Positions 28,221-36,502 of a DNA stretch of 55,649 bases are shown here, one piece after another. The notes below the pieces were generated by a model, which did no database searches, was not told where the DNA came from, and saw only the letters and a list, made by a program, of their open reading frames with translations. The stretch spans positions 1 through 55,649 of the forward strand of contig SFCB01000057.1 of the NCBI GenBank assembly GCA_004367505.1, read 5' to 3'. Source of the stretch: Chloroflexi bacterium OHK40 (GTDB lineage Bacteria > Chloroflexota > Chloroflexia > Chloroflexales > Chloroflexaceae). The first letter of the stretch is position 1, and the number at the start of each line of letters is the position of its first letter. The position numbers and the translations under genes were made by a program.

Positions 28221-29525
28221 TTACTCCCCCCGCAGGAGCTCCAGCACCGCCGTCCGTGGCACGCTGCGCTGGCCATCGCCGCGCAGATCCTTCACGATGA
28301 CCTCGCCACGGGCCAGTTCATCGGGGCCGAGCACCAGAGCAAAGCGCACACCTTTGCGGTCGGCCTCTTTGAGCTGCTTGCCAAGCCCGGCGGCGATATC
28401 GAGCGCGATCAGGGTGTTTACCCCACCTGCCCGCAGCTCCCGGGCCAGTGCCAGGCTGGCCGCAGCTTGCCCCGGGCCGAAGATCGTCACGTAGGCCCGG
28501 GCGGTTGTGGAAGAGCGCGGGCCGAGGCCCAGTTCTTCCATCACGTCATGCAGACGATCGATCCCGAAAGCCAGACCGACGGTGGGAATGGGGCGCCCGG
28601 CGAACTGGCCGATCAGCTCGTCGTAGCGGCCCCCACCGAGTAGTGAGCCCTCCGGCCAGTGCGGGGTGATCGCCTCGAACACCAGCCCGGTATAATAGGA
28701 GAGGCCGCGGGCCAGGCGTGGCGCCACCCGGTAACGCTCGGGGGCTACCCCCATCTCCACGAGCCCCGCGACCACGGCCCGCAGGTTCTCCAGCGCCGCC
28801 ACGGCCCGCGCGTCGGCAGCGAGGCGCCCGGAGAGCTCCTCAAGTACATCGCCCGGATCGCCGTTGGTCTGCACCAGCGCCAGGATCTGGTCGGCGGCGC
28901 CAGGGGCCACGCCGCTGCGTAGCAACTCCTCGCGCACACCGTCGGCACCGAGCTTGTCGAACTTGTCGATCGCCCGATAGACCCCACCGGCCGCAGCCTC
29001 ATCAAGGCCGCTGGCACGGGCAATGCCGCCGATCACCTGGCGGTGGTTGAGCAACGTCGTGAAGCCGGGGAAACCGAGCGCCTCCAGCGACTCGGTGAGT
29101 ACCGCCACGATCTCCGCGTCGGCCAGGGGCGCGTTGCTCCCCACGATATCGACGTCGAACTGGTAGAACTCGCGGTAGCGCCCCCGGGCGGGGCGCTCAC
29201 CACGGTAGCTCGGCCCGTAGGCGTAGCGGCGCCAGGGAAGCGCTAGCTGGCCGGCATACTGGGCCACCACCCGGGCCAGCGGCACCGTCTGGTCGTAGCG
29301 CAGCGCCAGCCGCCGCCCACCGTGATCCTCGAAGCGGTAGATCAGTTTCTCGTCATCGCCGAGCTTGCCCTCAAGGGCCTCAGCATATTCCACCACCGGC
29401 GTCTGCAGCGGCTCGAAGCCGTGGCGCTCGGCCACCTGTGTCAACACCCCGACAATGTGCTGGCGCAATAGCATCGCCTGCGGCAGATGATCGCGCATGC
29501 CCTTGATGTTCTGAATCTTCGTCAT
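28221..29525 (-). CDS. hisS: Histidine--tRNA ligase
   Basis: Charges tRNA-His, 434 aa, the usual bacterial length. Class II signatures are present: motif 2 region LALRYDQTVPLARVVA, the histidine A region GLSYYTGLVFE, motif 3 within GGRYDEL...PTVGLAFGIDR, and a C-terminal anticodon-binding domain (about residues 330-430). The start is immediately before TKIQNIKGMRDHLP. It follows a peptide-binding protein gene by 12 bases and is probably in an operon with it and rlmN. Confidence 0.97.
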   Translation of the reverse strand: MTKIQNIKGMRDHLPQAMLLRQHIVGVLTQVAERHGFEPLQTPVVEYAEALEGKLGDDEKLIYRFEDHGGRRLALRYDQTVPLARVVAQYAGQLALPWRRYAYGPSYRGERPARGRYREFYQFDVDIVGSNAPLADAEIVAVLTESLEALGFPGFTTLLNHRQVIGGIARASGLDEAAAGGVYRAIDKFDKLGADGVREELLRSGVAPGAADQILALVQTNGDPGDVLEELSGRLAADARAVAALENLRAVVAGLVEMGVAPERYRVAPRLARGLSYYTGLVFEAITPHWPEGSLLGGGRYDELIGQFAGRPIPTVGLAFGIDRLHDVMEELGLGPRSSTTARAYVTIFGPGQAAASLALARELRAGGVNTLIALDIAAGLGKQLKEADRKGVRFALVLGPDELARGEVIVKDLRGDGQRSVPRTAVLELLRGE

Positions 29526-29537
29526 ACTGCTCTCCGC

Positions 29538-31151
29538 TCACCGCGCTAGCCCCACCAACGCCAGGTCGAGGATGCCCAGTGGCGTCACCTCCAGCCCTTC
29601 CACATACGGCTTCACCAGGGTGTGGTCCACATCGTGGTAAAGCGGCACGACCGGCGCGTCGGCCAGAATGCGTCGCTCAGCCTGACGGTAGAGCTCGTGT
29701 CGCCGCGTTTCATCTGCTTCCACCGCCGCCGCATCGAGCAGGGCATCGACCTCGGGGTTGCCGTAGCCAAAGTGGTTCTCCCCGCTGCCCGTGCGAAAGA
29801 GCAGATCGAGGAAATTCTCCGGGTCCGGGTAGTCGGCCACCCAGCCGCTGCCAAAGATCTGGAACTGTGCCTCGTCCAGGGCGCGCAAATAGTCGCCGTA
29901 GTCTTCGTAGTCACGCACTTCGATCCTGATGCCAAGGGCCTCCTCGGCCACCTCGCGCAGGGTGTGCGCCCACCCACCATAGGCCACGATCGGCGGAAGC
30001 TGCTCGGGGCTGCCGTAGCGCGAGGCGGCGATCAGCGCGCGGGCCCGCTCCACGTCGGCCGCTACCGGAGCGATGGCCGGATCGTAGCCGGGCATCCCCG
30101 GCGGCAGGATGCCATAGGCTGGTTGCGCCGCGCCACTCAAGCTCACCGTCGCCAGCCGCTCCCGGTCGATCAGCAGCGAGAATGCCTCTCGCACCAGCGG
30201 GTCGTCGAAGGGGGGCAGAGTCGGGTTGAGGCCGAGGTAGGTCACCGAGAGTTGTGGCACGCTGCGCAGCTCCCGCGAGAGCGGGTTGCTCGTGTCCTGC
30301 ACCCGCGCCAGGGCGTAGGACGGAACGCCACTTATGTCCAGTTCACCCTGCTCGTAGAGTACCAGAGGGTTATTGGCGCTGGCGCCGATCAAGAATCGCA
30401 CCCGGTCCAGCTTTGCCGGCGCGCGATAGAAGGCCGGATTGCGCGCCAGCACCAGCAACTCGTCGTGTAGCCAGCGCTCGATCATGAAGGGGCCACTCCC
30501 GTTGGGCTGCTCAGTCCAGCGCTCGCCACCCGCCTCCACCGCCCGCCGGTCCACCACGTAGCTGGTCGGATGGGCCAGCTTCGAGAGGAAGTAGCGCTTG
30601 GGGCCATCGATGGTGATCGCCAGCGTGCGCTCGTCGAGCACCTCCACGCCGCTGATCGTCGAGGCCTGGCCCGCGATCTTTTCCCGCACCCCGACGATAT
30701 CGCCAAGGTAGGCGCGGGCGGGCAGGAAGGGGGCCAGGGCCGAGTCGGCCGCCCGCTCCAGACTGTAGCGCACATCCTCCGCCGTGATCGGCGTCCCATC
30801 GGCGAAGCGGGCCTCGGGCCGCAGCGTGAAGCGGTAGGTACGCCCGTCGGGCGAGAGCTCCCAGCCTTCGGCCAGATCGGGCTCAACCTCCAGCCGATTG
30901 TTCAGGCGCACCAGCCCGCTGAAGATCTGCCGCACCACGAAGGCGCTCGTCACATCACCCACGAGCGCCGGGTCCAGCGTCGTCGGGTCCCGGGGGCCTA
31001 GCGCCATGATCAGCGTGCCACCCGCGTCGGCAGGGAGCGGCTGGGCCGGCGTGGGCGCGGGGGCCAGCCCGCTCGAGGCACAGGCGGCCAGAAGGAGCGT
31101 GCAGCACATAAGCTGCACCACGCGCAATAGCCAGAGGAACGATCGTCGCAT
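29538..31151 (-). CDS. Peptide/nickel-type ABC transporter substrate-binding lipoprotein (SBP family 5)
   Basis: A 537-aa lipoprotein of the SBP_bac_5 family, which deliver oligopeptides or similar ligands to an ABC importer. The start at 31151 has a GGAAGGAG site. The signal peptide ends at the lipobox LLAAC near residue 24. The mature domain has VRQIFSGLVRLN, DLAEGWELSPDGRTYRFTLRP and FADGTPITAEDVRYSLERA, all family signatures. No permease genes are nearby, so the transporter partner must be elsewhere. Its placement between rlmN and hisS is unusual but the spacing suggests one operon. Confidence 0.93.
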   Translation of the reverse strand: MRRSFLWLLRVVQLMCCTLLLAACASSGLAPAPTPAQPLPADAGGTLIMALGPRDPTTLDPALVGDVTSAFVVRQIFSGLVRLNNRLEVEPDLAEGWELSPDGRTYRFTLRPEARFADGTPITAEDVRYSLERAADSALAPFLPARAYLGDIVGVREKIAGQASTISGVEVLDERTLAITIDGPKRYFLSKLAHPTSYVVDRRAVEAGGERWTEQPNGSGPFMIERWLHDELLVLARNPAFYRAPAKLDRVRFLIGASANNPLVLYEQGELDISGVPSYALARVQDTSNPLSRELRSVPQLSVTYLGLNPTLPPFDDPLVREAFSLLIDRERLATVSLSGAAQPAYGILPPGMPGYDPAIAPVAADVERARALIAASRYGSPEQLPPIVAYGGWAHTLREVAEEALGIRIEVRDYEDYGDYLRALDEAQFQIFGSGWVADYPDPENFLDLLFRTGSGENHFGYGNPEVDALLDAAAVEADETRRHELYRQAERRILADAPVVPLYHDVDHTLVKPYVEGLEVTPLGILDLALVGLAR

Positions 31152-31216
31152 GGGCGGGGAGGGGGCTCCTTCCGGATCCTGGCTGCTACAATCGCGCGGC
31201 GGACAGGGCCAGACAG

Positions 31217-32422
31217 TCAAGGGGCTGGAACGGCTGTCAGATGTTGCGTGCCCGCCAGCTGCCCACAGGCCGCCGCGATCGCCACGCCACGCTCGACTCG
31301 TACGGTGCAGGCGACGCCATAGTCGAGCAGCACCTGCTGAAAGGCCAGTACACGCTGCCGTTCCGAGCGACCGAGGGGCGTGCCCGGCACCGGATTCCAG
31401 GGGATCAGGTTGACGTGGCAGAGCAGTGGCGGCCCCTTGCTCACACCCTGGCCACGCAGCAGCCTGGCGAGGGCCTGGGCCTGGTGCGGATGGTCGTTGC
31501 GTCCCTGGAGCAGCACGTACTCAAAACTTACCCGGCGACCGGTGCGCTGGATGTACTCCCGCGTAGCGTCCAGCAGTTCAGCGATCGGGTAGCGCCGGTT
31601 CACCGGCATCAGCGCGCCGCGCAGCTCGTCGTCGGGGGCGTGCAGCGAGATCGCCAGGTTCACCGGCAGCCGCTCGCCCGCCAGGCGCCTGATCCCCGGC
31701 ACCAGGCCCACCGTCGACACCGTCATGCTCCGCGCGCCGAGGTTGAAGCCTTGCGGGTCGTGCAGCCGCTCCACGGCGGCCCACCAGCGCTCGTAGTTGG
31801 CGAAGGGCTCACCCATGCCCATAAAGACCAGGTTCGTCACCCGGCCGAACCATGCCCGCCCACGCGACTCCGGCGCGCTCCCGGTTAGCCCCTGGTGACC
31901 CTCCTCGGGCAGCCACCAGCGCTCATCGGGCTCGGAGGAGAGATCGGACCGGGGGCGCTGACCGCCCGGCGCCAGCCGGCGCAGCTCACGCGATGCCCAG
32001 GCGGCCTGCTGCACGATCTCGCCGGGGCTCAGGTTGCGCAGCAGGCCCAGCCGGCCCGTGGCGCAGAAGACGCAGCCCATCCCGCAGCCGGCCTGGGTGG
32101 AGACGCAGACGGTGGCCCGGTCGGCGTAGATCATCAGCACCGTCTCGAGAACGGCGCCATCGGGCAGGCGGAAGAGTGCCTTGCGAGTCGCGCCGTCGTC
32201 GGCCTCCTGCACGCGCTCCAGCGTCAGATGGCCCAGGCTCACCTCGGCCCGCAGCCGCTCGCGCAGCGCCACCGGCAAATCGGTCATCGCGGCCGGATCG
32301 TCGGCGAACTGTACGTAGAGCTGCCGGTAGAGCTGGCGCGCCCGGTACGACGGCTGGCCCCACGCGCTCATCAACTGCTCCAGCTCCGGCAGGGTCAGAT
32401 TGTAGAGATCAGGCTTCGACAT
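31217..32422 (-). CDS. rlmN: Dual-specificity 23S rRNA/tRNA adenine-C2 methyltransferase RlmN
   Basis: A radical SAM methyltransferase that adds a methyl group to C2 of A2503 in 23S rRNA and A37 in some tRNAs, 401 aa. Cluster cysteines are C113, C117 and C120 (CGMGCVFC). Cys106 and the Cys of AAACGQLAG near residue 386 match the two catalytic cysteines of the family. GMGEPFANY follows. About 45 extra residues (roughly 146-190, rich in Arg, Pro, Ser and Glu) sit between the SPGEIVQQ region and [12 protein letters not shown]. The start at 32422 is supported by a TATAAT box nine bases upstream. Confidence 0.95.
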   Translation of the reverse strand: MSKPDLYNLTLPELEQLMSAWGQPSYRARQLYRQLYVQFADDPAAMTDLPVALRERLRAEVSLGHLTLERVQEADDGATRKALFRLPDGAVLETVLMIYADRATVCVSTQAGCGMGCVFCATGRLGLLRNLSPGEIVQQAAWASRELRRLAPGGQRPRSDLSSEPDERWWLPEEGHQGLTGSAPESRGRAWFGRVTNLVFMGMGEPFANYERWWAAVERLHDPQGFNLGARSMTVSTVGLVPGIRRLAGERLPVNLAISLHAPDDELRGALMPVNRRYPIAELLDATREYIQRTGRRVSFEYVLLQGRNDHPHQAQALARLLRGQGVSKGPPLLCHVNLIPWNPVPGTPLGRSERQRVLAFQQVLLDYGVACTVRVERGVAIAAACGQLAGTQHLTAVPAP

Positions 32423-32737
32423 ACGCCCGGCATTATACCATTGCCAACCCGCTTTCCTGACCGGCATCAGTACGCCAATCGCGTTGGAATGCCCCATTCC
32501 ACACCTGCGATCCGCTCGTGCGCGAGCAAACGCCACGTTTCGGCACCTGGAGTGAAGGCGTGGGGGCGGTGGAACGATCCTCGGCCCCCTGGCGTCTCTA
32601 GGGCAGCCGCATCGGAGCTGTGCATCAAGGGCTGCGGTGCCACTCTCAGTTTGCGATTAGCGGCTCGTGGTTCTACTGGAATGGTTTCCTGGCGTCCCAC
32701 CTGGGCGCCCGAGCCAGATATTTGGAGGAAGACACAG
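32423..32737. other. Intergenic region between rlmN and a small lipoprotein
   Basis: These 315 bases contain the rlmN -10 box and, at the right end, a GGAGGA site for the lipoprotein gene. An inverted pair TGGAATG...CATTCCA lies near 32484-32502. No coding frame with convincing character is seen. Confidence 0.45.
32432..32437 (-). promoter_or_regulatory. TATAAT box nine bases before rlmN
   Basis: On the minus strand TATAAT is followed by GCCGGGCGT and the ATG at 32422. There is no room for a normal ribosome-binding site between the predicted transcript start and the start codon. Confidence 0.5.
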
Positions 32738-33106
32738 ATGCTTCGCCTGATCATATTGCTCGGTATGCTGCTGGCCCTGGCCGCATGCGGCACACCAACC
32801 CCAACGCCCCGCACCATGCCCGCCGAGATCACCGGCGTGGAGGTGGAGGTGCTTGAGTCCCAGCCGGTGCAGGTGGTGGCGTTCGTGAGCGGCGGCCTGG
32901 GCGATGGCTGCACGAGCCTGGGGCCGATCAGCCAGGCGCGTAGCGGCAGCACGATCGAGCTCACGGTGAACGCCACCCACAGCGGCGCCGAAGCCTGCAC
33001 GATGATCTACCAGACCTTTGAAGAGCGCATTCCCCTGGAGGGCGAGTTCGCGCCCGGGCAGTACACCCTGATCGTCAATGGGAGCGCGCACAGCTTTACC
33101 GTCTAA
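32738..33106 (+). CDS. Small secreted lipoprotein, unknown function
   Basis: A 122-aa lipoprotein. The start at 32738 follows GGAGGA. The signal ends at LALAAC (Cys17). A PTPTPR linker leads to one compact beta-rich domain of about 95 residues with two cysteines (GDGCTSLG and AEACTMIYQ) that may form a disulfide. It ends in a repeating pattern (FAPGQYTLIVNGSAHSFTV) typical of small beta-sandwich domains. The family is not recognised by name. Confidence 0.8.
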   Translation: MLRLIILLGMLLALAACGTPTPTPRTMPAEITGVEVEVLESQPVQVVAFVSGGLGDGCTSLGPISQARSGSTIELTVNATHSGAEACTMIYQTFEERIPLEGEFAPGQYTLIVNGSAHSFTV

Positions 33107-33167
33107 CGGGAACCGCTCAGCCCAGCGCAGATAGCTTAACCATTCCGATCAACGCGCTAGCGGCACA

Positions 33168-33207
33168 CCGCAAGCCCCTCGCCACCGACGTGGCGGGGGG
33201 CTTGCGA
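33168..33207. terminator. Bidirectional terminator hairpin
   Basis: A strong stem made of CGCAAGCCCC and TCGCCAC pairing with GTGGCG and GGGGCTTGCG lies between the convergent ends of the lipoprotein gene (33106) and the Yip1-family gene (33222). Confidence 0.8.
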
Positions 33208-33221
33208 TAAGCAGGCGGTTT

Positions 33222-33839
33222 TTACGGTGCGGTGGTGCCGCCAGCACCCATGATCGCGGCAACCAGGACCGCGAAGAAGAGGACGAAGCAGAGCACGATC
33301 GCCGTTGCGATCACGAACTCGATGATAATGACATAGAGGGCCTTGTTGCTCGGCAGATTCATCCCCGACTGGATAGCCAGGTAGGTCAGGTAAAGGTTAT
33401 AGACCGAGAGCGCGAAGGCGGCGATTCCCCCGACGATGGGGATCAGGCCGAGGAGGCTGCCGATAACGGAGAGGGGTGCTGCGAACAACGAGAGATTGTA
33501 GGCCAACTCGCCAAACTGGCCCGTGCCGCCGAAGGCCCGGCCCAGGCCGTAGGTGATCCCCCAGGCGATCAGCAGGATCAGCACGGTGAAGAGGATCGCC
33601 CCGAACACCGTCCCGAGGATGTCTGGCTGCGCTGGCGCAACCTCAGGGTCCAGCCCCGCCATAGTGGCCGCGCCCAGGCCGAGCGACGCTGCAATGGCTG
33701 CGATGATCGCGTTGATCACGCCGGCAATGAGCGAGTAGATCAGGGCCCAGGCCAGATTGTTCTTCTCGTGCTCTTCGAAGGTGGAAACCGATGGCCTGGT
33801 CAGGACTGCGATACTGCCGTTGATCATCTCTTGGAACAT
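33222..33839 (-). CDS. Yip1-family membrane protein (paralogue B)
   Basis: A 205-aa protein with five predicted membrane helices. It starts MFQEMINGSIAVLTRPSV and contains GLGRAFGGTGQFGELAYN, a Yip1-domain pattern. A GAAGGAG site precedes the start. It is clearly paralogous to the 212-aa gene at 34398-35036: start, FEEHEKNNL, AFGGxGQFGELA and IQSGMNLPSNKALYVI are shared. A TACAAT box at 33878-33883 and a terminator upstream show it is transcribed separately from the DUF35 gene. Bacterial Yip1 proteins have no established function. Confidence 0.85.
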   Translation of the reverse strand: MFQEMINGSIAVLTRPSVSTFEEHEKNNLAWALIYSLIAGVINAIIAAIAASLGLGAATMAGLDPEVAPAQPDILGTVFGAILFTVLILLIAWGITYGLGRAFGGTGQFGELAYNLSLFAAPLSVIGSLLGLIPIVGGIAAFALSVYNLYLTYLAIQSGMNLPSNKALYVIIIEFVIATAIVLCFVLFFAVLVAAIMGAGGTTAP

Positions 33840-33877
33840 GGCCGCGTCACTCCTTCAAAACGGAGGGGCTGTGCCCA

Positions 33878-33883
33878 ATTGTA
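33878..33883 (-). promoter_or_regulatory. TACAAT box upstream of Yip1 paralogue B
   Basis: The box is 38 bases before the ATG at 33839, leaving room for the GAAGGAG site. The expected -35 region lies in the preceding terminator hairpin and does not match the consensus. Confidence 0.35.
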
Positions 33884-33896
33884 AACGATCAACAGC

Positions 33897-33947
33897 AACA
33901 CGCTAGCCCCTCGCGCCAGGAAAGATCGTGCGAGGGGCTAGCGTGTT
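33897..33947 (-). terminator. Terminator hairpin after the DUF35 gene
   Basis: Eighteen-base arms (33897-33914 and 33930-33947) pair without mismatch around a 15-base loop. It lies 17 bases beyond the DUF35 stop codon. A T-rich run (TTGCTGTTG) follows on the minus strand. Confidence 0.85.
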
Positions 33948-33964
33948 TGTGGCATGCCGGCAGT

Positions 33965-34360
33965 TTACTGAAGAACGGGGCGAAACTTATAGCCGTAGAC
34001 GAGGACACCGTCCTCACCGGTGTCCAGAAGGCGACGGGTAACCACCTCAACCGGCTGGCCGATCGCCAACTCGTCCTCGCTGCAGTCCGTCAGCTGAGCC
34101 GTCACCAGCGGGCCTTCGGCGAGCCGCACTAGCGCCACGGGGTAGGGCGCGAGGGCTTCGTAGCCCTCAGGTGCCTGGCGCACCACGCTGAAACTGTAGA
34201 TCTCCCCACGGCCGCTGAGCGCCACCGGCTCCCAGAGATCGGGCTCCTCCCCGAGAGCAGGTGGTTGAGGCGGAAAACGCACCACGCCGCTATGGCGGTT
34301 ACGCTGTCCCTCAAGCCGGTAGCGCGTCGTGCGCTGGCGCCAGTGGCGGGCGATCTGCAT
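33965..34360 (-). CDS. DUF35 OB-fold protein lacking the zinc-ribbon cysteines
   Basis: A 131-aa protein of the DUF35 family (rubredoxin-like zinc ribbon plus OB fold). In archaea such proteins bridge thiolase and HMG-CoA synthase. The N-terminal helix (IARHWRQRTTRYRLEG) and the spacing around FPPQPP are as expected. However, the four zinc cysteines are replaced: the region reads GQRNRHSG and QPPALGEE. The OB part (GRGEIYSFSVVRQAP...PYPVALVRL) is intact. An AGAGG site precedes the start. It is 37 bases downstream of a Yip1 gene and one gene away from the thiolase homologue, supporting a link to the mevalonate enzymes. Confidence 0.82.
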   Translation of the reverse strand: MQIARHWRQRTTRYRLEGQRNRHSGVVRFPPQPPALGEEPDLWEPVALSGRGEIYSFSVVRQAPEGYEALAPYPVALVRLAEGPLVTAQLTDCSEDELAIGQPVEVVTRRLLDTGEDGVLVYGYKFRPVLQ

Positions 34361-34397
34361 AGAGGTACCTCTCGTGAACTGGTCCGGCGCGGACGGG

Positions 34398-35036
34398 CTA
34401 CGGGGCCGTCTGCAGGGCTCCGGTGCCGAGCAGCGCCAGCAGGGCCACGCCGAAGATGGAACAGAAGACGATCAGGAAGATGGCAAACAGGATCAGGATG
34501 ACGTACAGCGCTTTGTTGCTAGGCAGATTCATGCCCGACTGGATGGCCAGGTACGTCAGGTAGAGGCCGTAGATACCAAGGACAAAGGTGGCGATCCCGC
34601 CAACAAGCGGGATGACGGCGAGCAAGTTACTCACGATCGAGAGCGGCGCCGAGAAGAGTGCCAGACCCCAGGCCAGTTCGCCAAACTGGCCACTCCCGCC
34701 GAACGCCCGACCCAGGCCGTAGACGATACCCCAGTAGATCAGTGAGCCGATCACCGTACCGATCAGTGCGCCAAGAATGGCGCCCACCAGGCCACCCTGG
34801 GAGGCCGCCACGGCAGCGTCGATCTGCACCGGGTCCATGCCGCTGGCCTCCAGTTGCGCCCGCACCTGGCCAGCGCGGAGCGGAGCTGTAAGCGTAGCGA
34901 TGATCGCGTTGATCACCGCAGCAGAGACGGCGTAGATCAGCGCCCACTGCAGGTTGTTCTTCTCATGCTCCTCGAAGGTTGAGACCGCCGGCTTCGTCAG
35001 GACCGCGATGCTGCCGTTGAACATTTCCTGGAACAT
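34398..35036 (-). CDS. Yip1-family membrane protein (paralogue A)
   Basis: A 212-aa protein with about five membrane helices and the Yip1-type segment GLGRAFGGSGQFGELAWG. The start at 35036 has an AAGGAG site and aligns with the start of paralogue B; the longer frame begins inside the -10 box. The loop after the first helices differs from paralogue B (acidic VQIDAAVAAS here). It is probably co-transcribed with the DUF35 gene. Its function is unknown; it may anchor DUF35-linked enzymes to the membrane, which is speculative. Confidence 0.85.
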   Translation of the reverse strand: MFQEMFNGSIAVLTKPAVSTFEEHEKNNLQWALIYAVSAAVINAIIATLTAPLRAGQVRAQLEASGMDPVQIDAAVAASQGGLVGAILGALIGTVIGSLIYWGIVYGLGRAFGGSGQFGELAWGLALFSAPLSIVSNLLAVIPLVGGIATFVLGIYGLYLTYLAIQSGMNLPSNKALYVILILFAIFLIVFCSIFGVALLALLGTGALQTAP

Positions 35037-35073
35037 GCCTGGCTCCTTGTGGTCGGCCGGAGTGCGCGACGCC

Positions 35074-35102
35074 ATTGTAATCGCTTAAACGTAAAACGTA
35101 AA
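35074..35102 (-). promoter_or_regulatory. Promoter of the Yip1/DUF35 operon
   Basis: TTTACG (35097-35102) and TACAAT (35074-35079) are separated by 17 bases on the minus strand. The start codon at 35036 lies 37 bases beyond the -10 box. Confidence 0.5.
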
Positions 35103-35287
35103 GCCCTTTCTGGGCGGCCCATCACGAGATGTAGCCCGAGCTTACGCTTTACGCCTGGCCTCCCCGAACCACCACCATGCTCCCCCGAATCCAGACACTG
35201 CACAGCCGCCTGCTCACCGCGTCTCCCGTGCCCCCCCGAACGACGCGCAGGGTTGTGCGCCAGGCATGTGAAGATCTACCGCAGCAT

Positions 35288-36469
35288 CTACTCGGCGACC
35301 AGCACGCATGTGGCCGCCGTGGCGCCCACACCGCCGAGGCACTGGGCAAGCGCCACACGAGCACCGGACACCTGAGTGGGCCCGGCCTCGCCACGCAACT
35401 GCCGGATCAACTCGACCACCTGATAGACGCCGCTCGCCCCGCCCACGTCGCCACGGGCCTTGTAGCCGCCGGCGGTCGCCAGCGGGGTCCGCCCCGTTGG
35501 CGCGATCGCACCGTCGGCGGCGTGGCGTGGCGCCTCGCCTCGCCGGTAGTAGCCGATCGCCTCCAGGGCGAGGGCTGCCGCGATCCCGTGGGGGTCACAC
35601 AGCTCAAAGACATGCACATCACCCAGGCCCATGTGGGCCCGTCCGAGCGCCATATGGGCGCTCGCGCGGGCGGCAGGCAGATCGAGCGGGTCGAGGCGCG
35701 CACCGAGTGCCGGGGCATCGGTGGCCACGGCCGTGCCAGCCAGCCGCACGAGCGGCCCCCGGCCACCATCGCGATCGGCCAGGCTGCGGGCTACCCGCTC
35801 GCTCGCCAGGATTACGCAGGCAGCACCATCGGCCAGGCTGCTACAGTCGAGCATATTGAGTGGCGAGGCGATCTGGGCAGCCTTGCGGTACTTATCGGCG
35901 TTGATCGGAAAGCGATAGAGCGCCTGCGGGTTTTTCGCGGCATTGGCGTGAGCATTGACCGGGAAGGGGGCAAACGCCTCGGCCGGGTAGCCGTGCTCAT
36001 GCATGTAGCGGCGCATCAGCAGGGCCCACTGGGCCGTGAGCGTGAGGCCGTGCAGGGCGTCGGCCTCGGCGTCGGCGGCAAGCGCCAGCGCCGCCTCAAC
36101 CTCGGCCTCTAGCTGGTCGGTTACCTTCTCTACGCCGAGCACTACCGCCACCTCGCAGCTCCCGGCGGCGATCGCCTGCCCGGCCTGCTGGATGGCTACC
36201 CCGCCGCTAGCGCCGGCAGCCTCCACCCGCACCGCCGGGATGCCCGGCAGCCCTACAACGGATGCCAGGAAGGCGCCGAGCTGGCCCTGGCCGGCAAGGC
36301 GCTCGCCGAGGGCATTGGCGACAAACAGACCGCCAACCCTGGATGGCTCCAGCCCAGGCGCAGTAGCAAAGGCGCCCCGCACCGCGTCGCAGGCCAGCGC
36401 GCTCAGACTGCGGCCGTAATGCTCGGCCACCGGGGTTGCGGCAGAGGCAATGATGTAGATCGGATTCAT
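35288..36469 (-). CDS. Thiolase-fold protein (archaeal/SCP2-type) with all catalytic motifs replaced
   Basis: A 393-aa member of the thiolase superfamily, full length. Family landmarks are clear: IIASAATPVAEH at the start, LGVEKVTD, RRYMHEHGYPAEAFAPFPV, and NAHANAAKNP. The nucleophile motif VEAACASGG instead reads VEAAGASGG, so Gly86 replaces the Cys. The HDAF motif reads CDPHG (residues 291-295). The GHP motif reads GDV (Asp341). An enzyme lacking these should not form the acyl-enzyme. It lies 33 bases after the HMG-CoA synthase stop, so it is probably co-expressed. It may be a structural partner of the synthase. Calling it acetyl-CoA acetyltransferase would be misleading. Confidence 0.85.
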   Translation of the reverse strand: MNPIYIIASAATPVAEHYGRSLSALACDAVRGAFATAPGLEPSRVGGLFVANALGERLAGQGQLGAFLASVVGLPGIPAVRVEAAGASGGVAIQQAGQAIAAGSCEVAVVLGVEKVTDQLEAEVEAALALAADAEADALHGLTLTAQWALLMRRYMHEHGYPAEAFAPFPVNAHANAAKNPQALYRFPINADKYRKAAQIASPLNMLDCSSLADGAACVILASERVARSLADRDGGRGPLVRLAGTAVATDAPALGARLDPLDLPAARASAHMALGRAHMGLGDVHVFELCDPHGIAAALALEAIGYYRRGEAPRHAADGAIAPTGRTPLATAGGYKARGDVGGASGVYQVVELIRQLRGEAGPTQVSGARVALAQCLGGVGATAATCVLVAE

Positions 36470-36502
36470 CGAGCGTATCCTCATCGTGCGGGCGAGGCCG
36501 GG

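Noticed and set aside
33897-33947. Long perfect inverted repeat considered as a transposon end or attachment site
   Set aside because: Its position just after the DUF35 stop and lack of flanking duplications make a terminator more likely.
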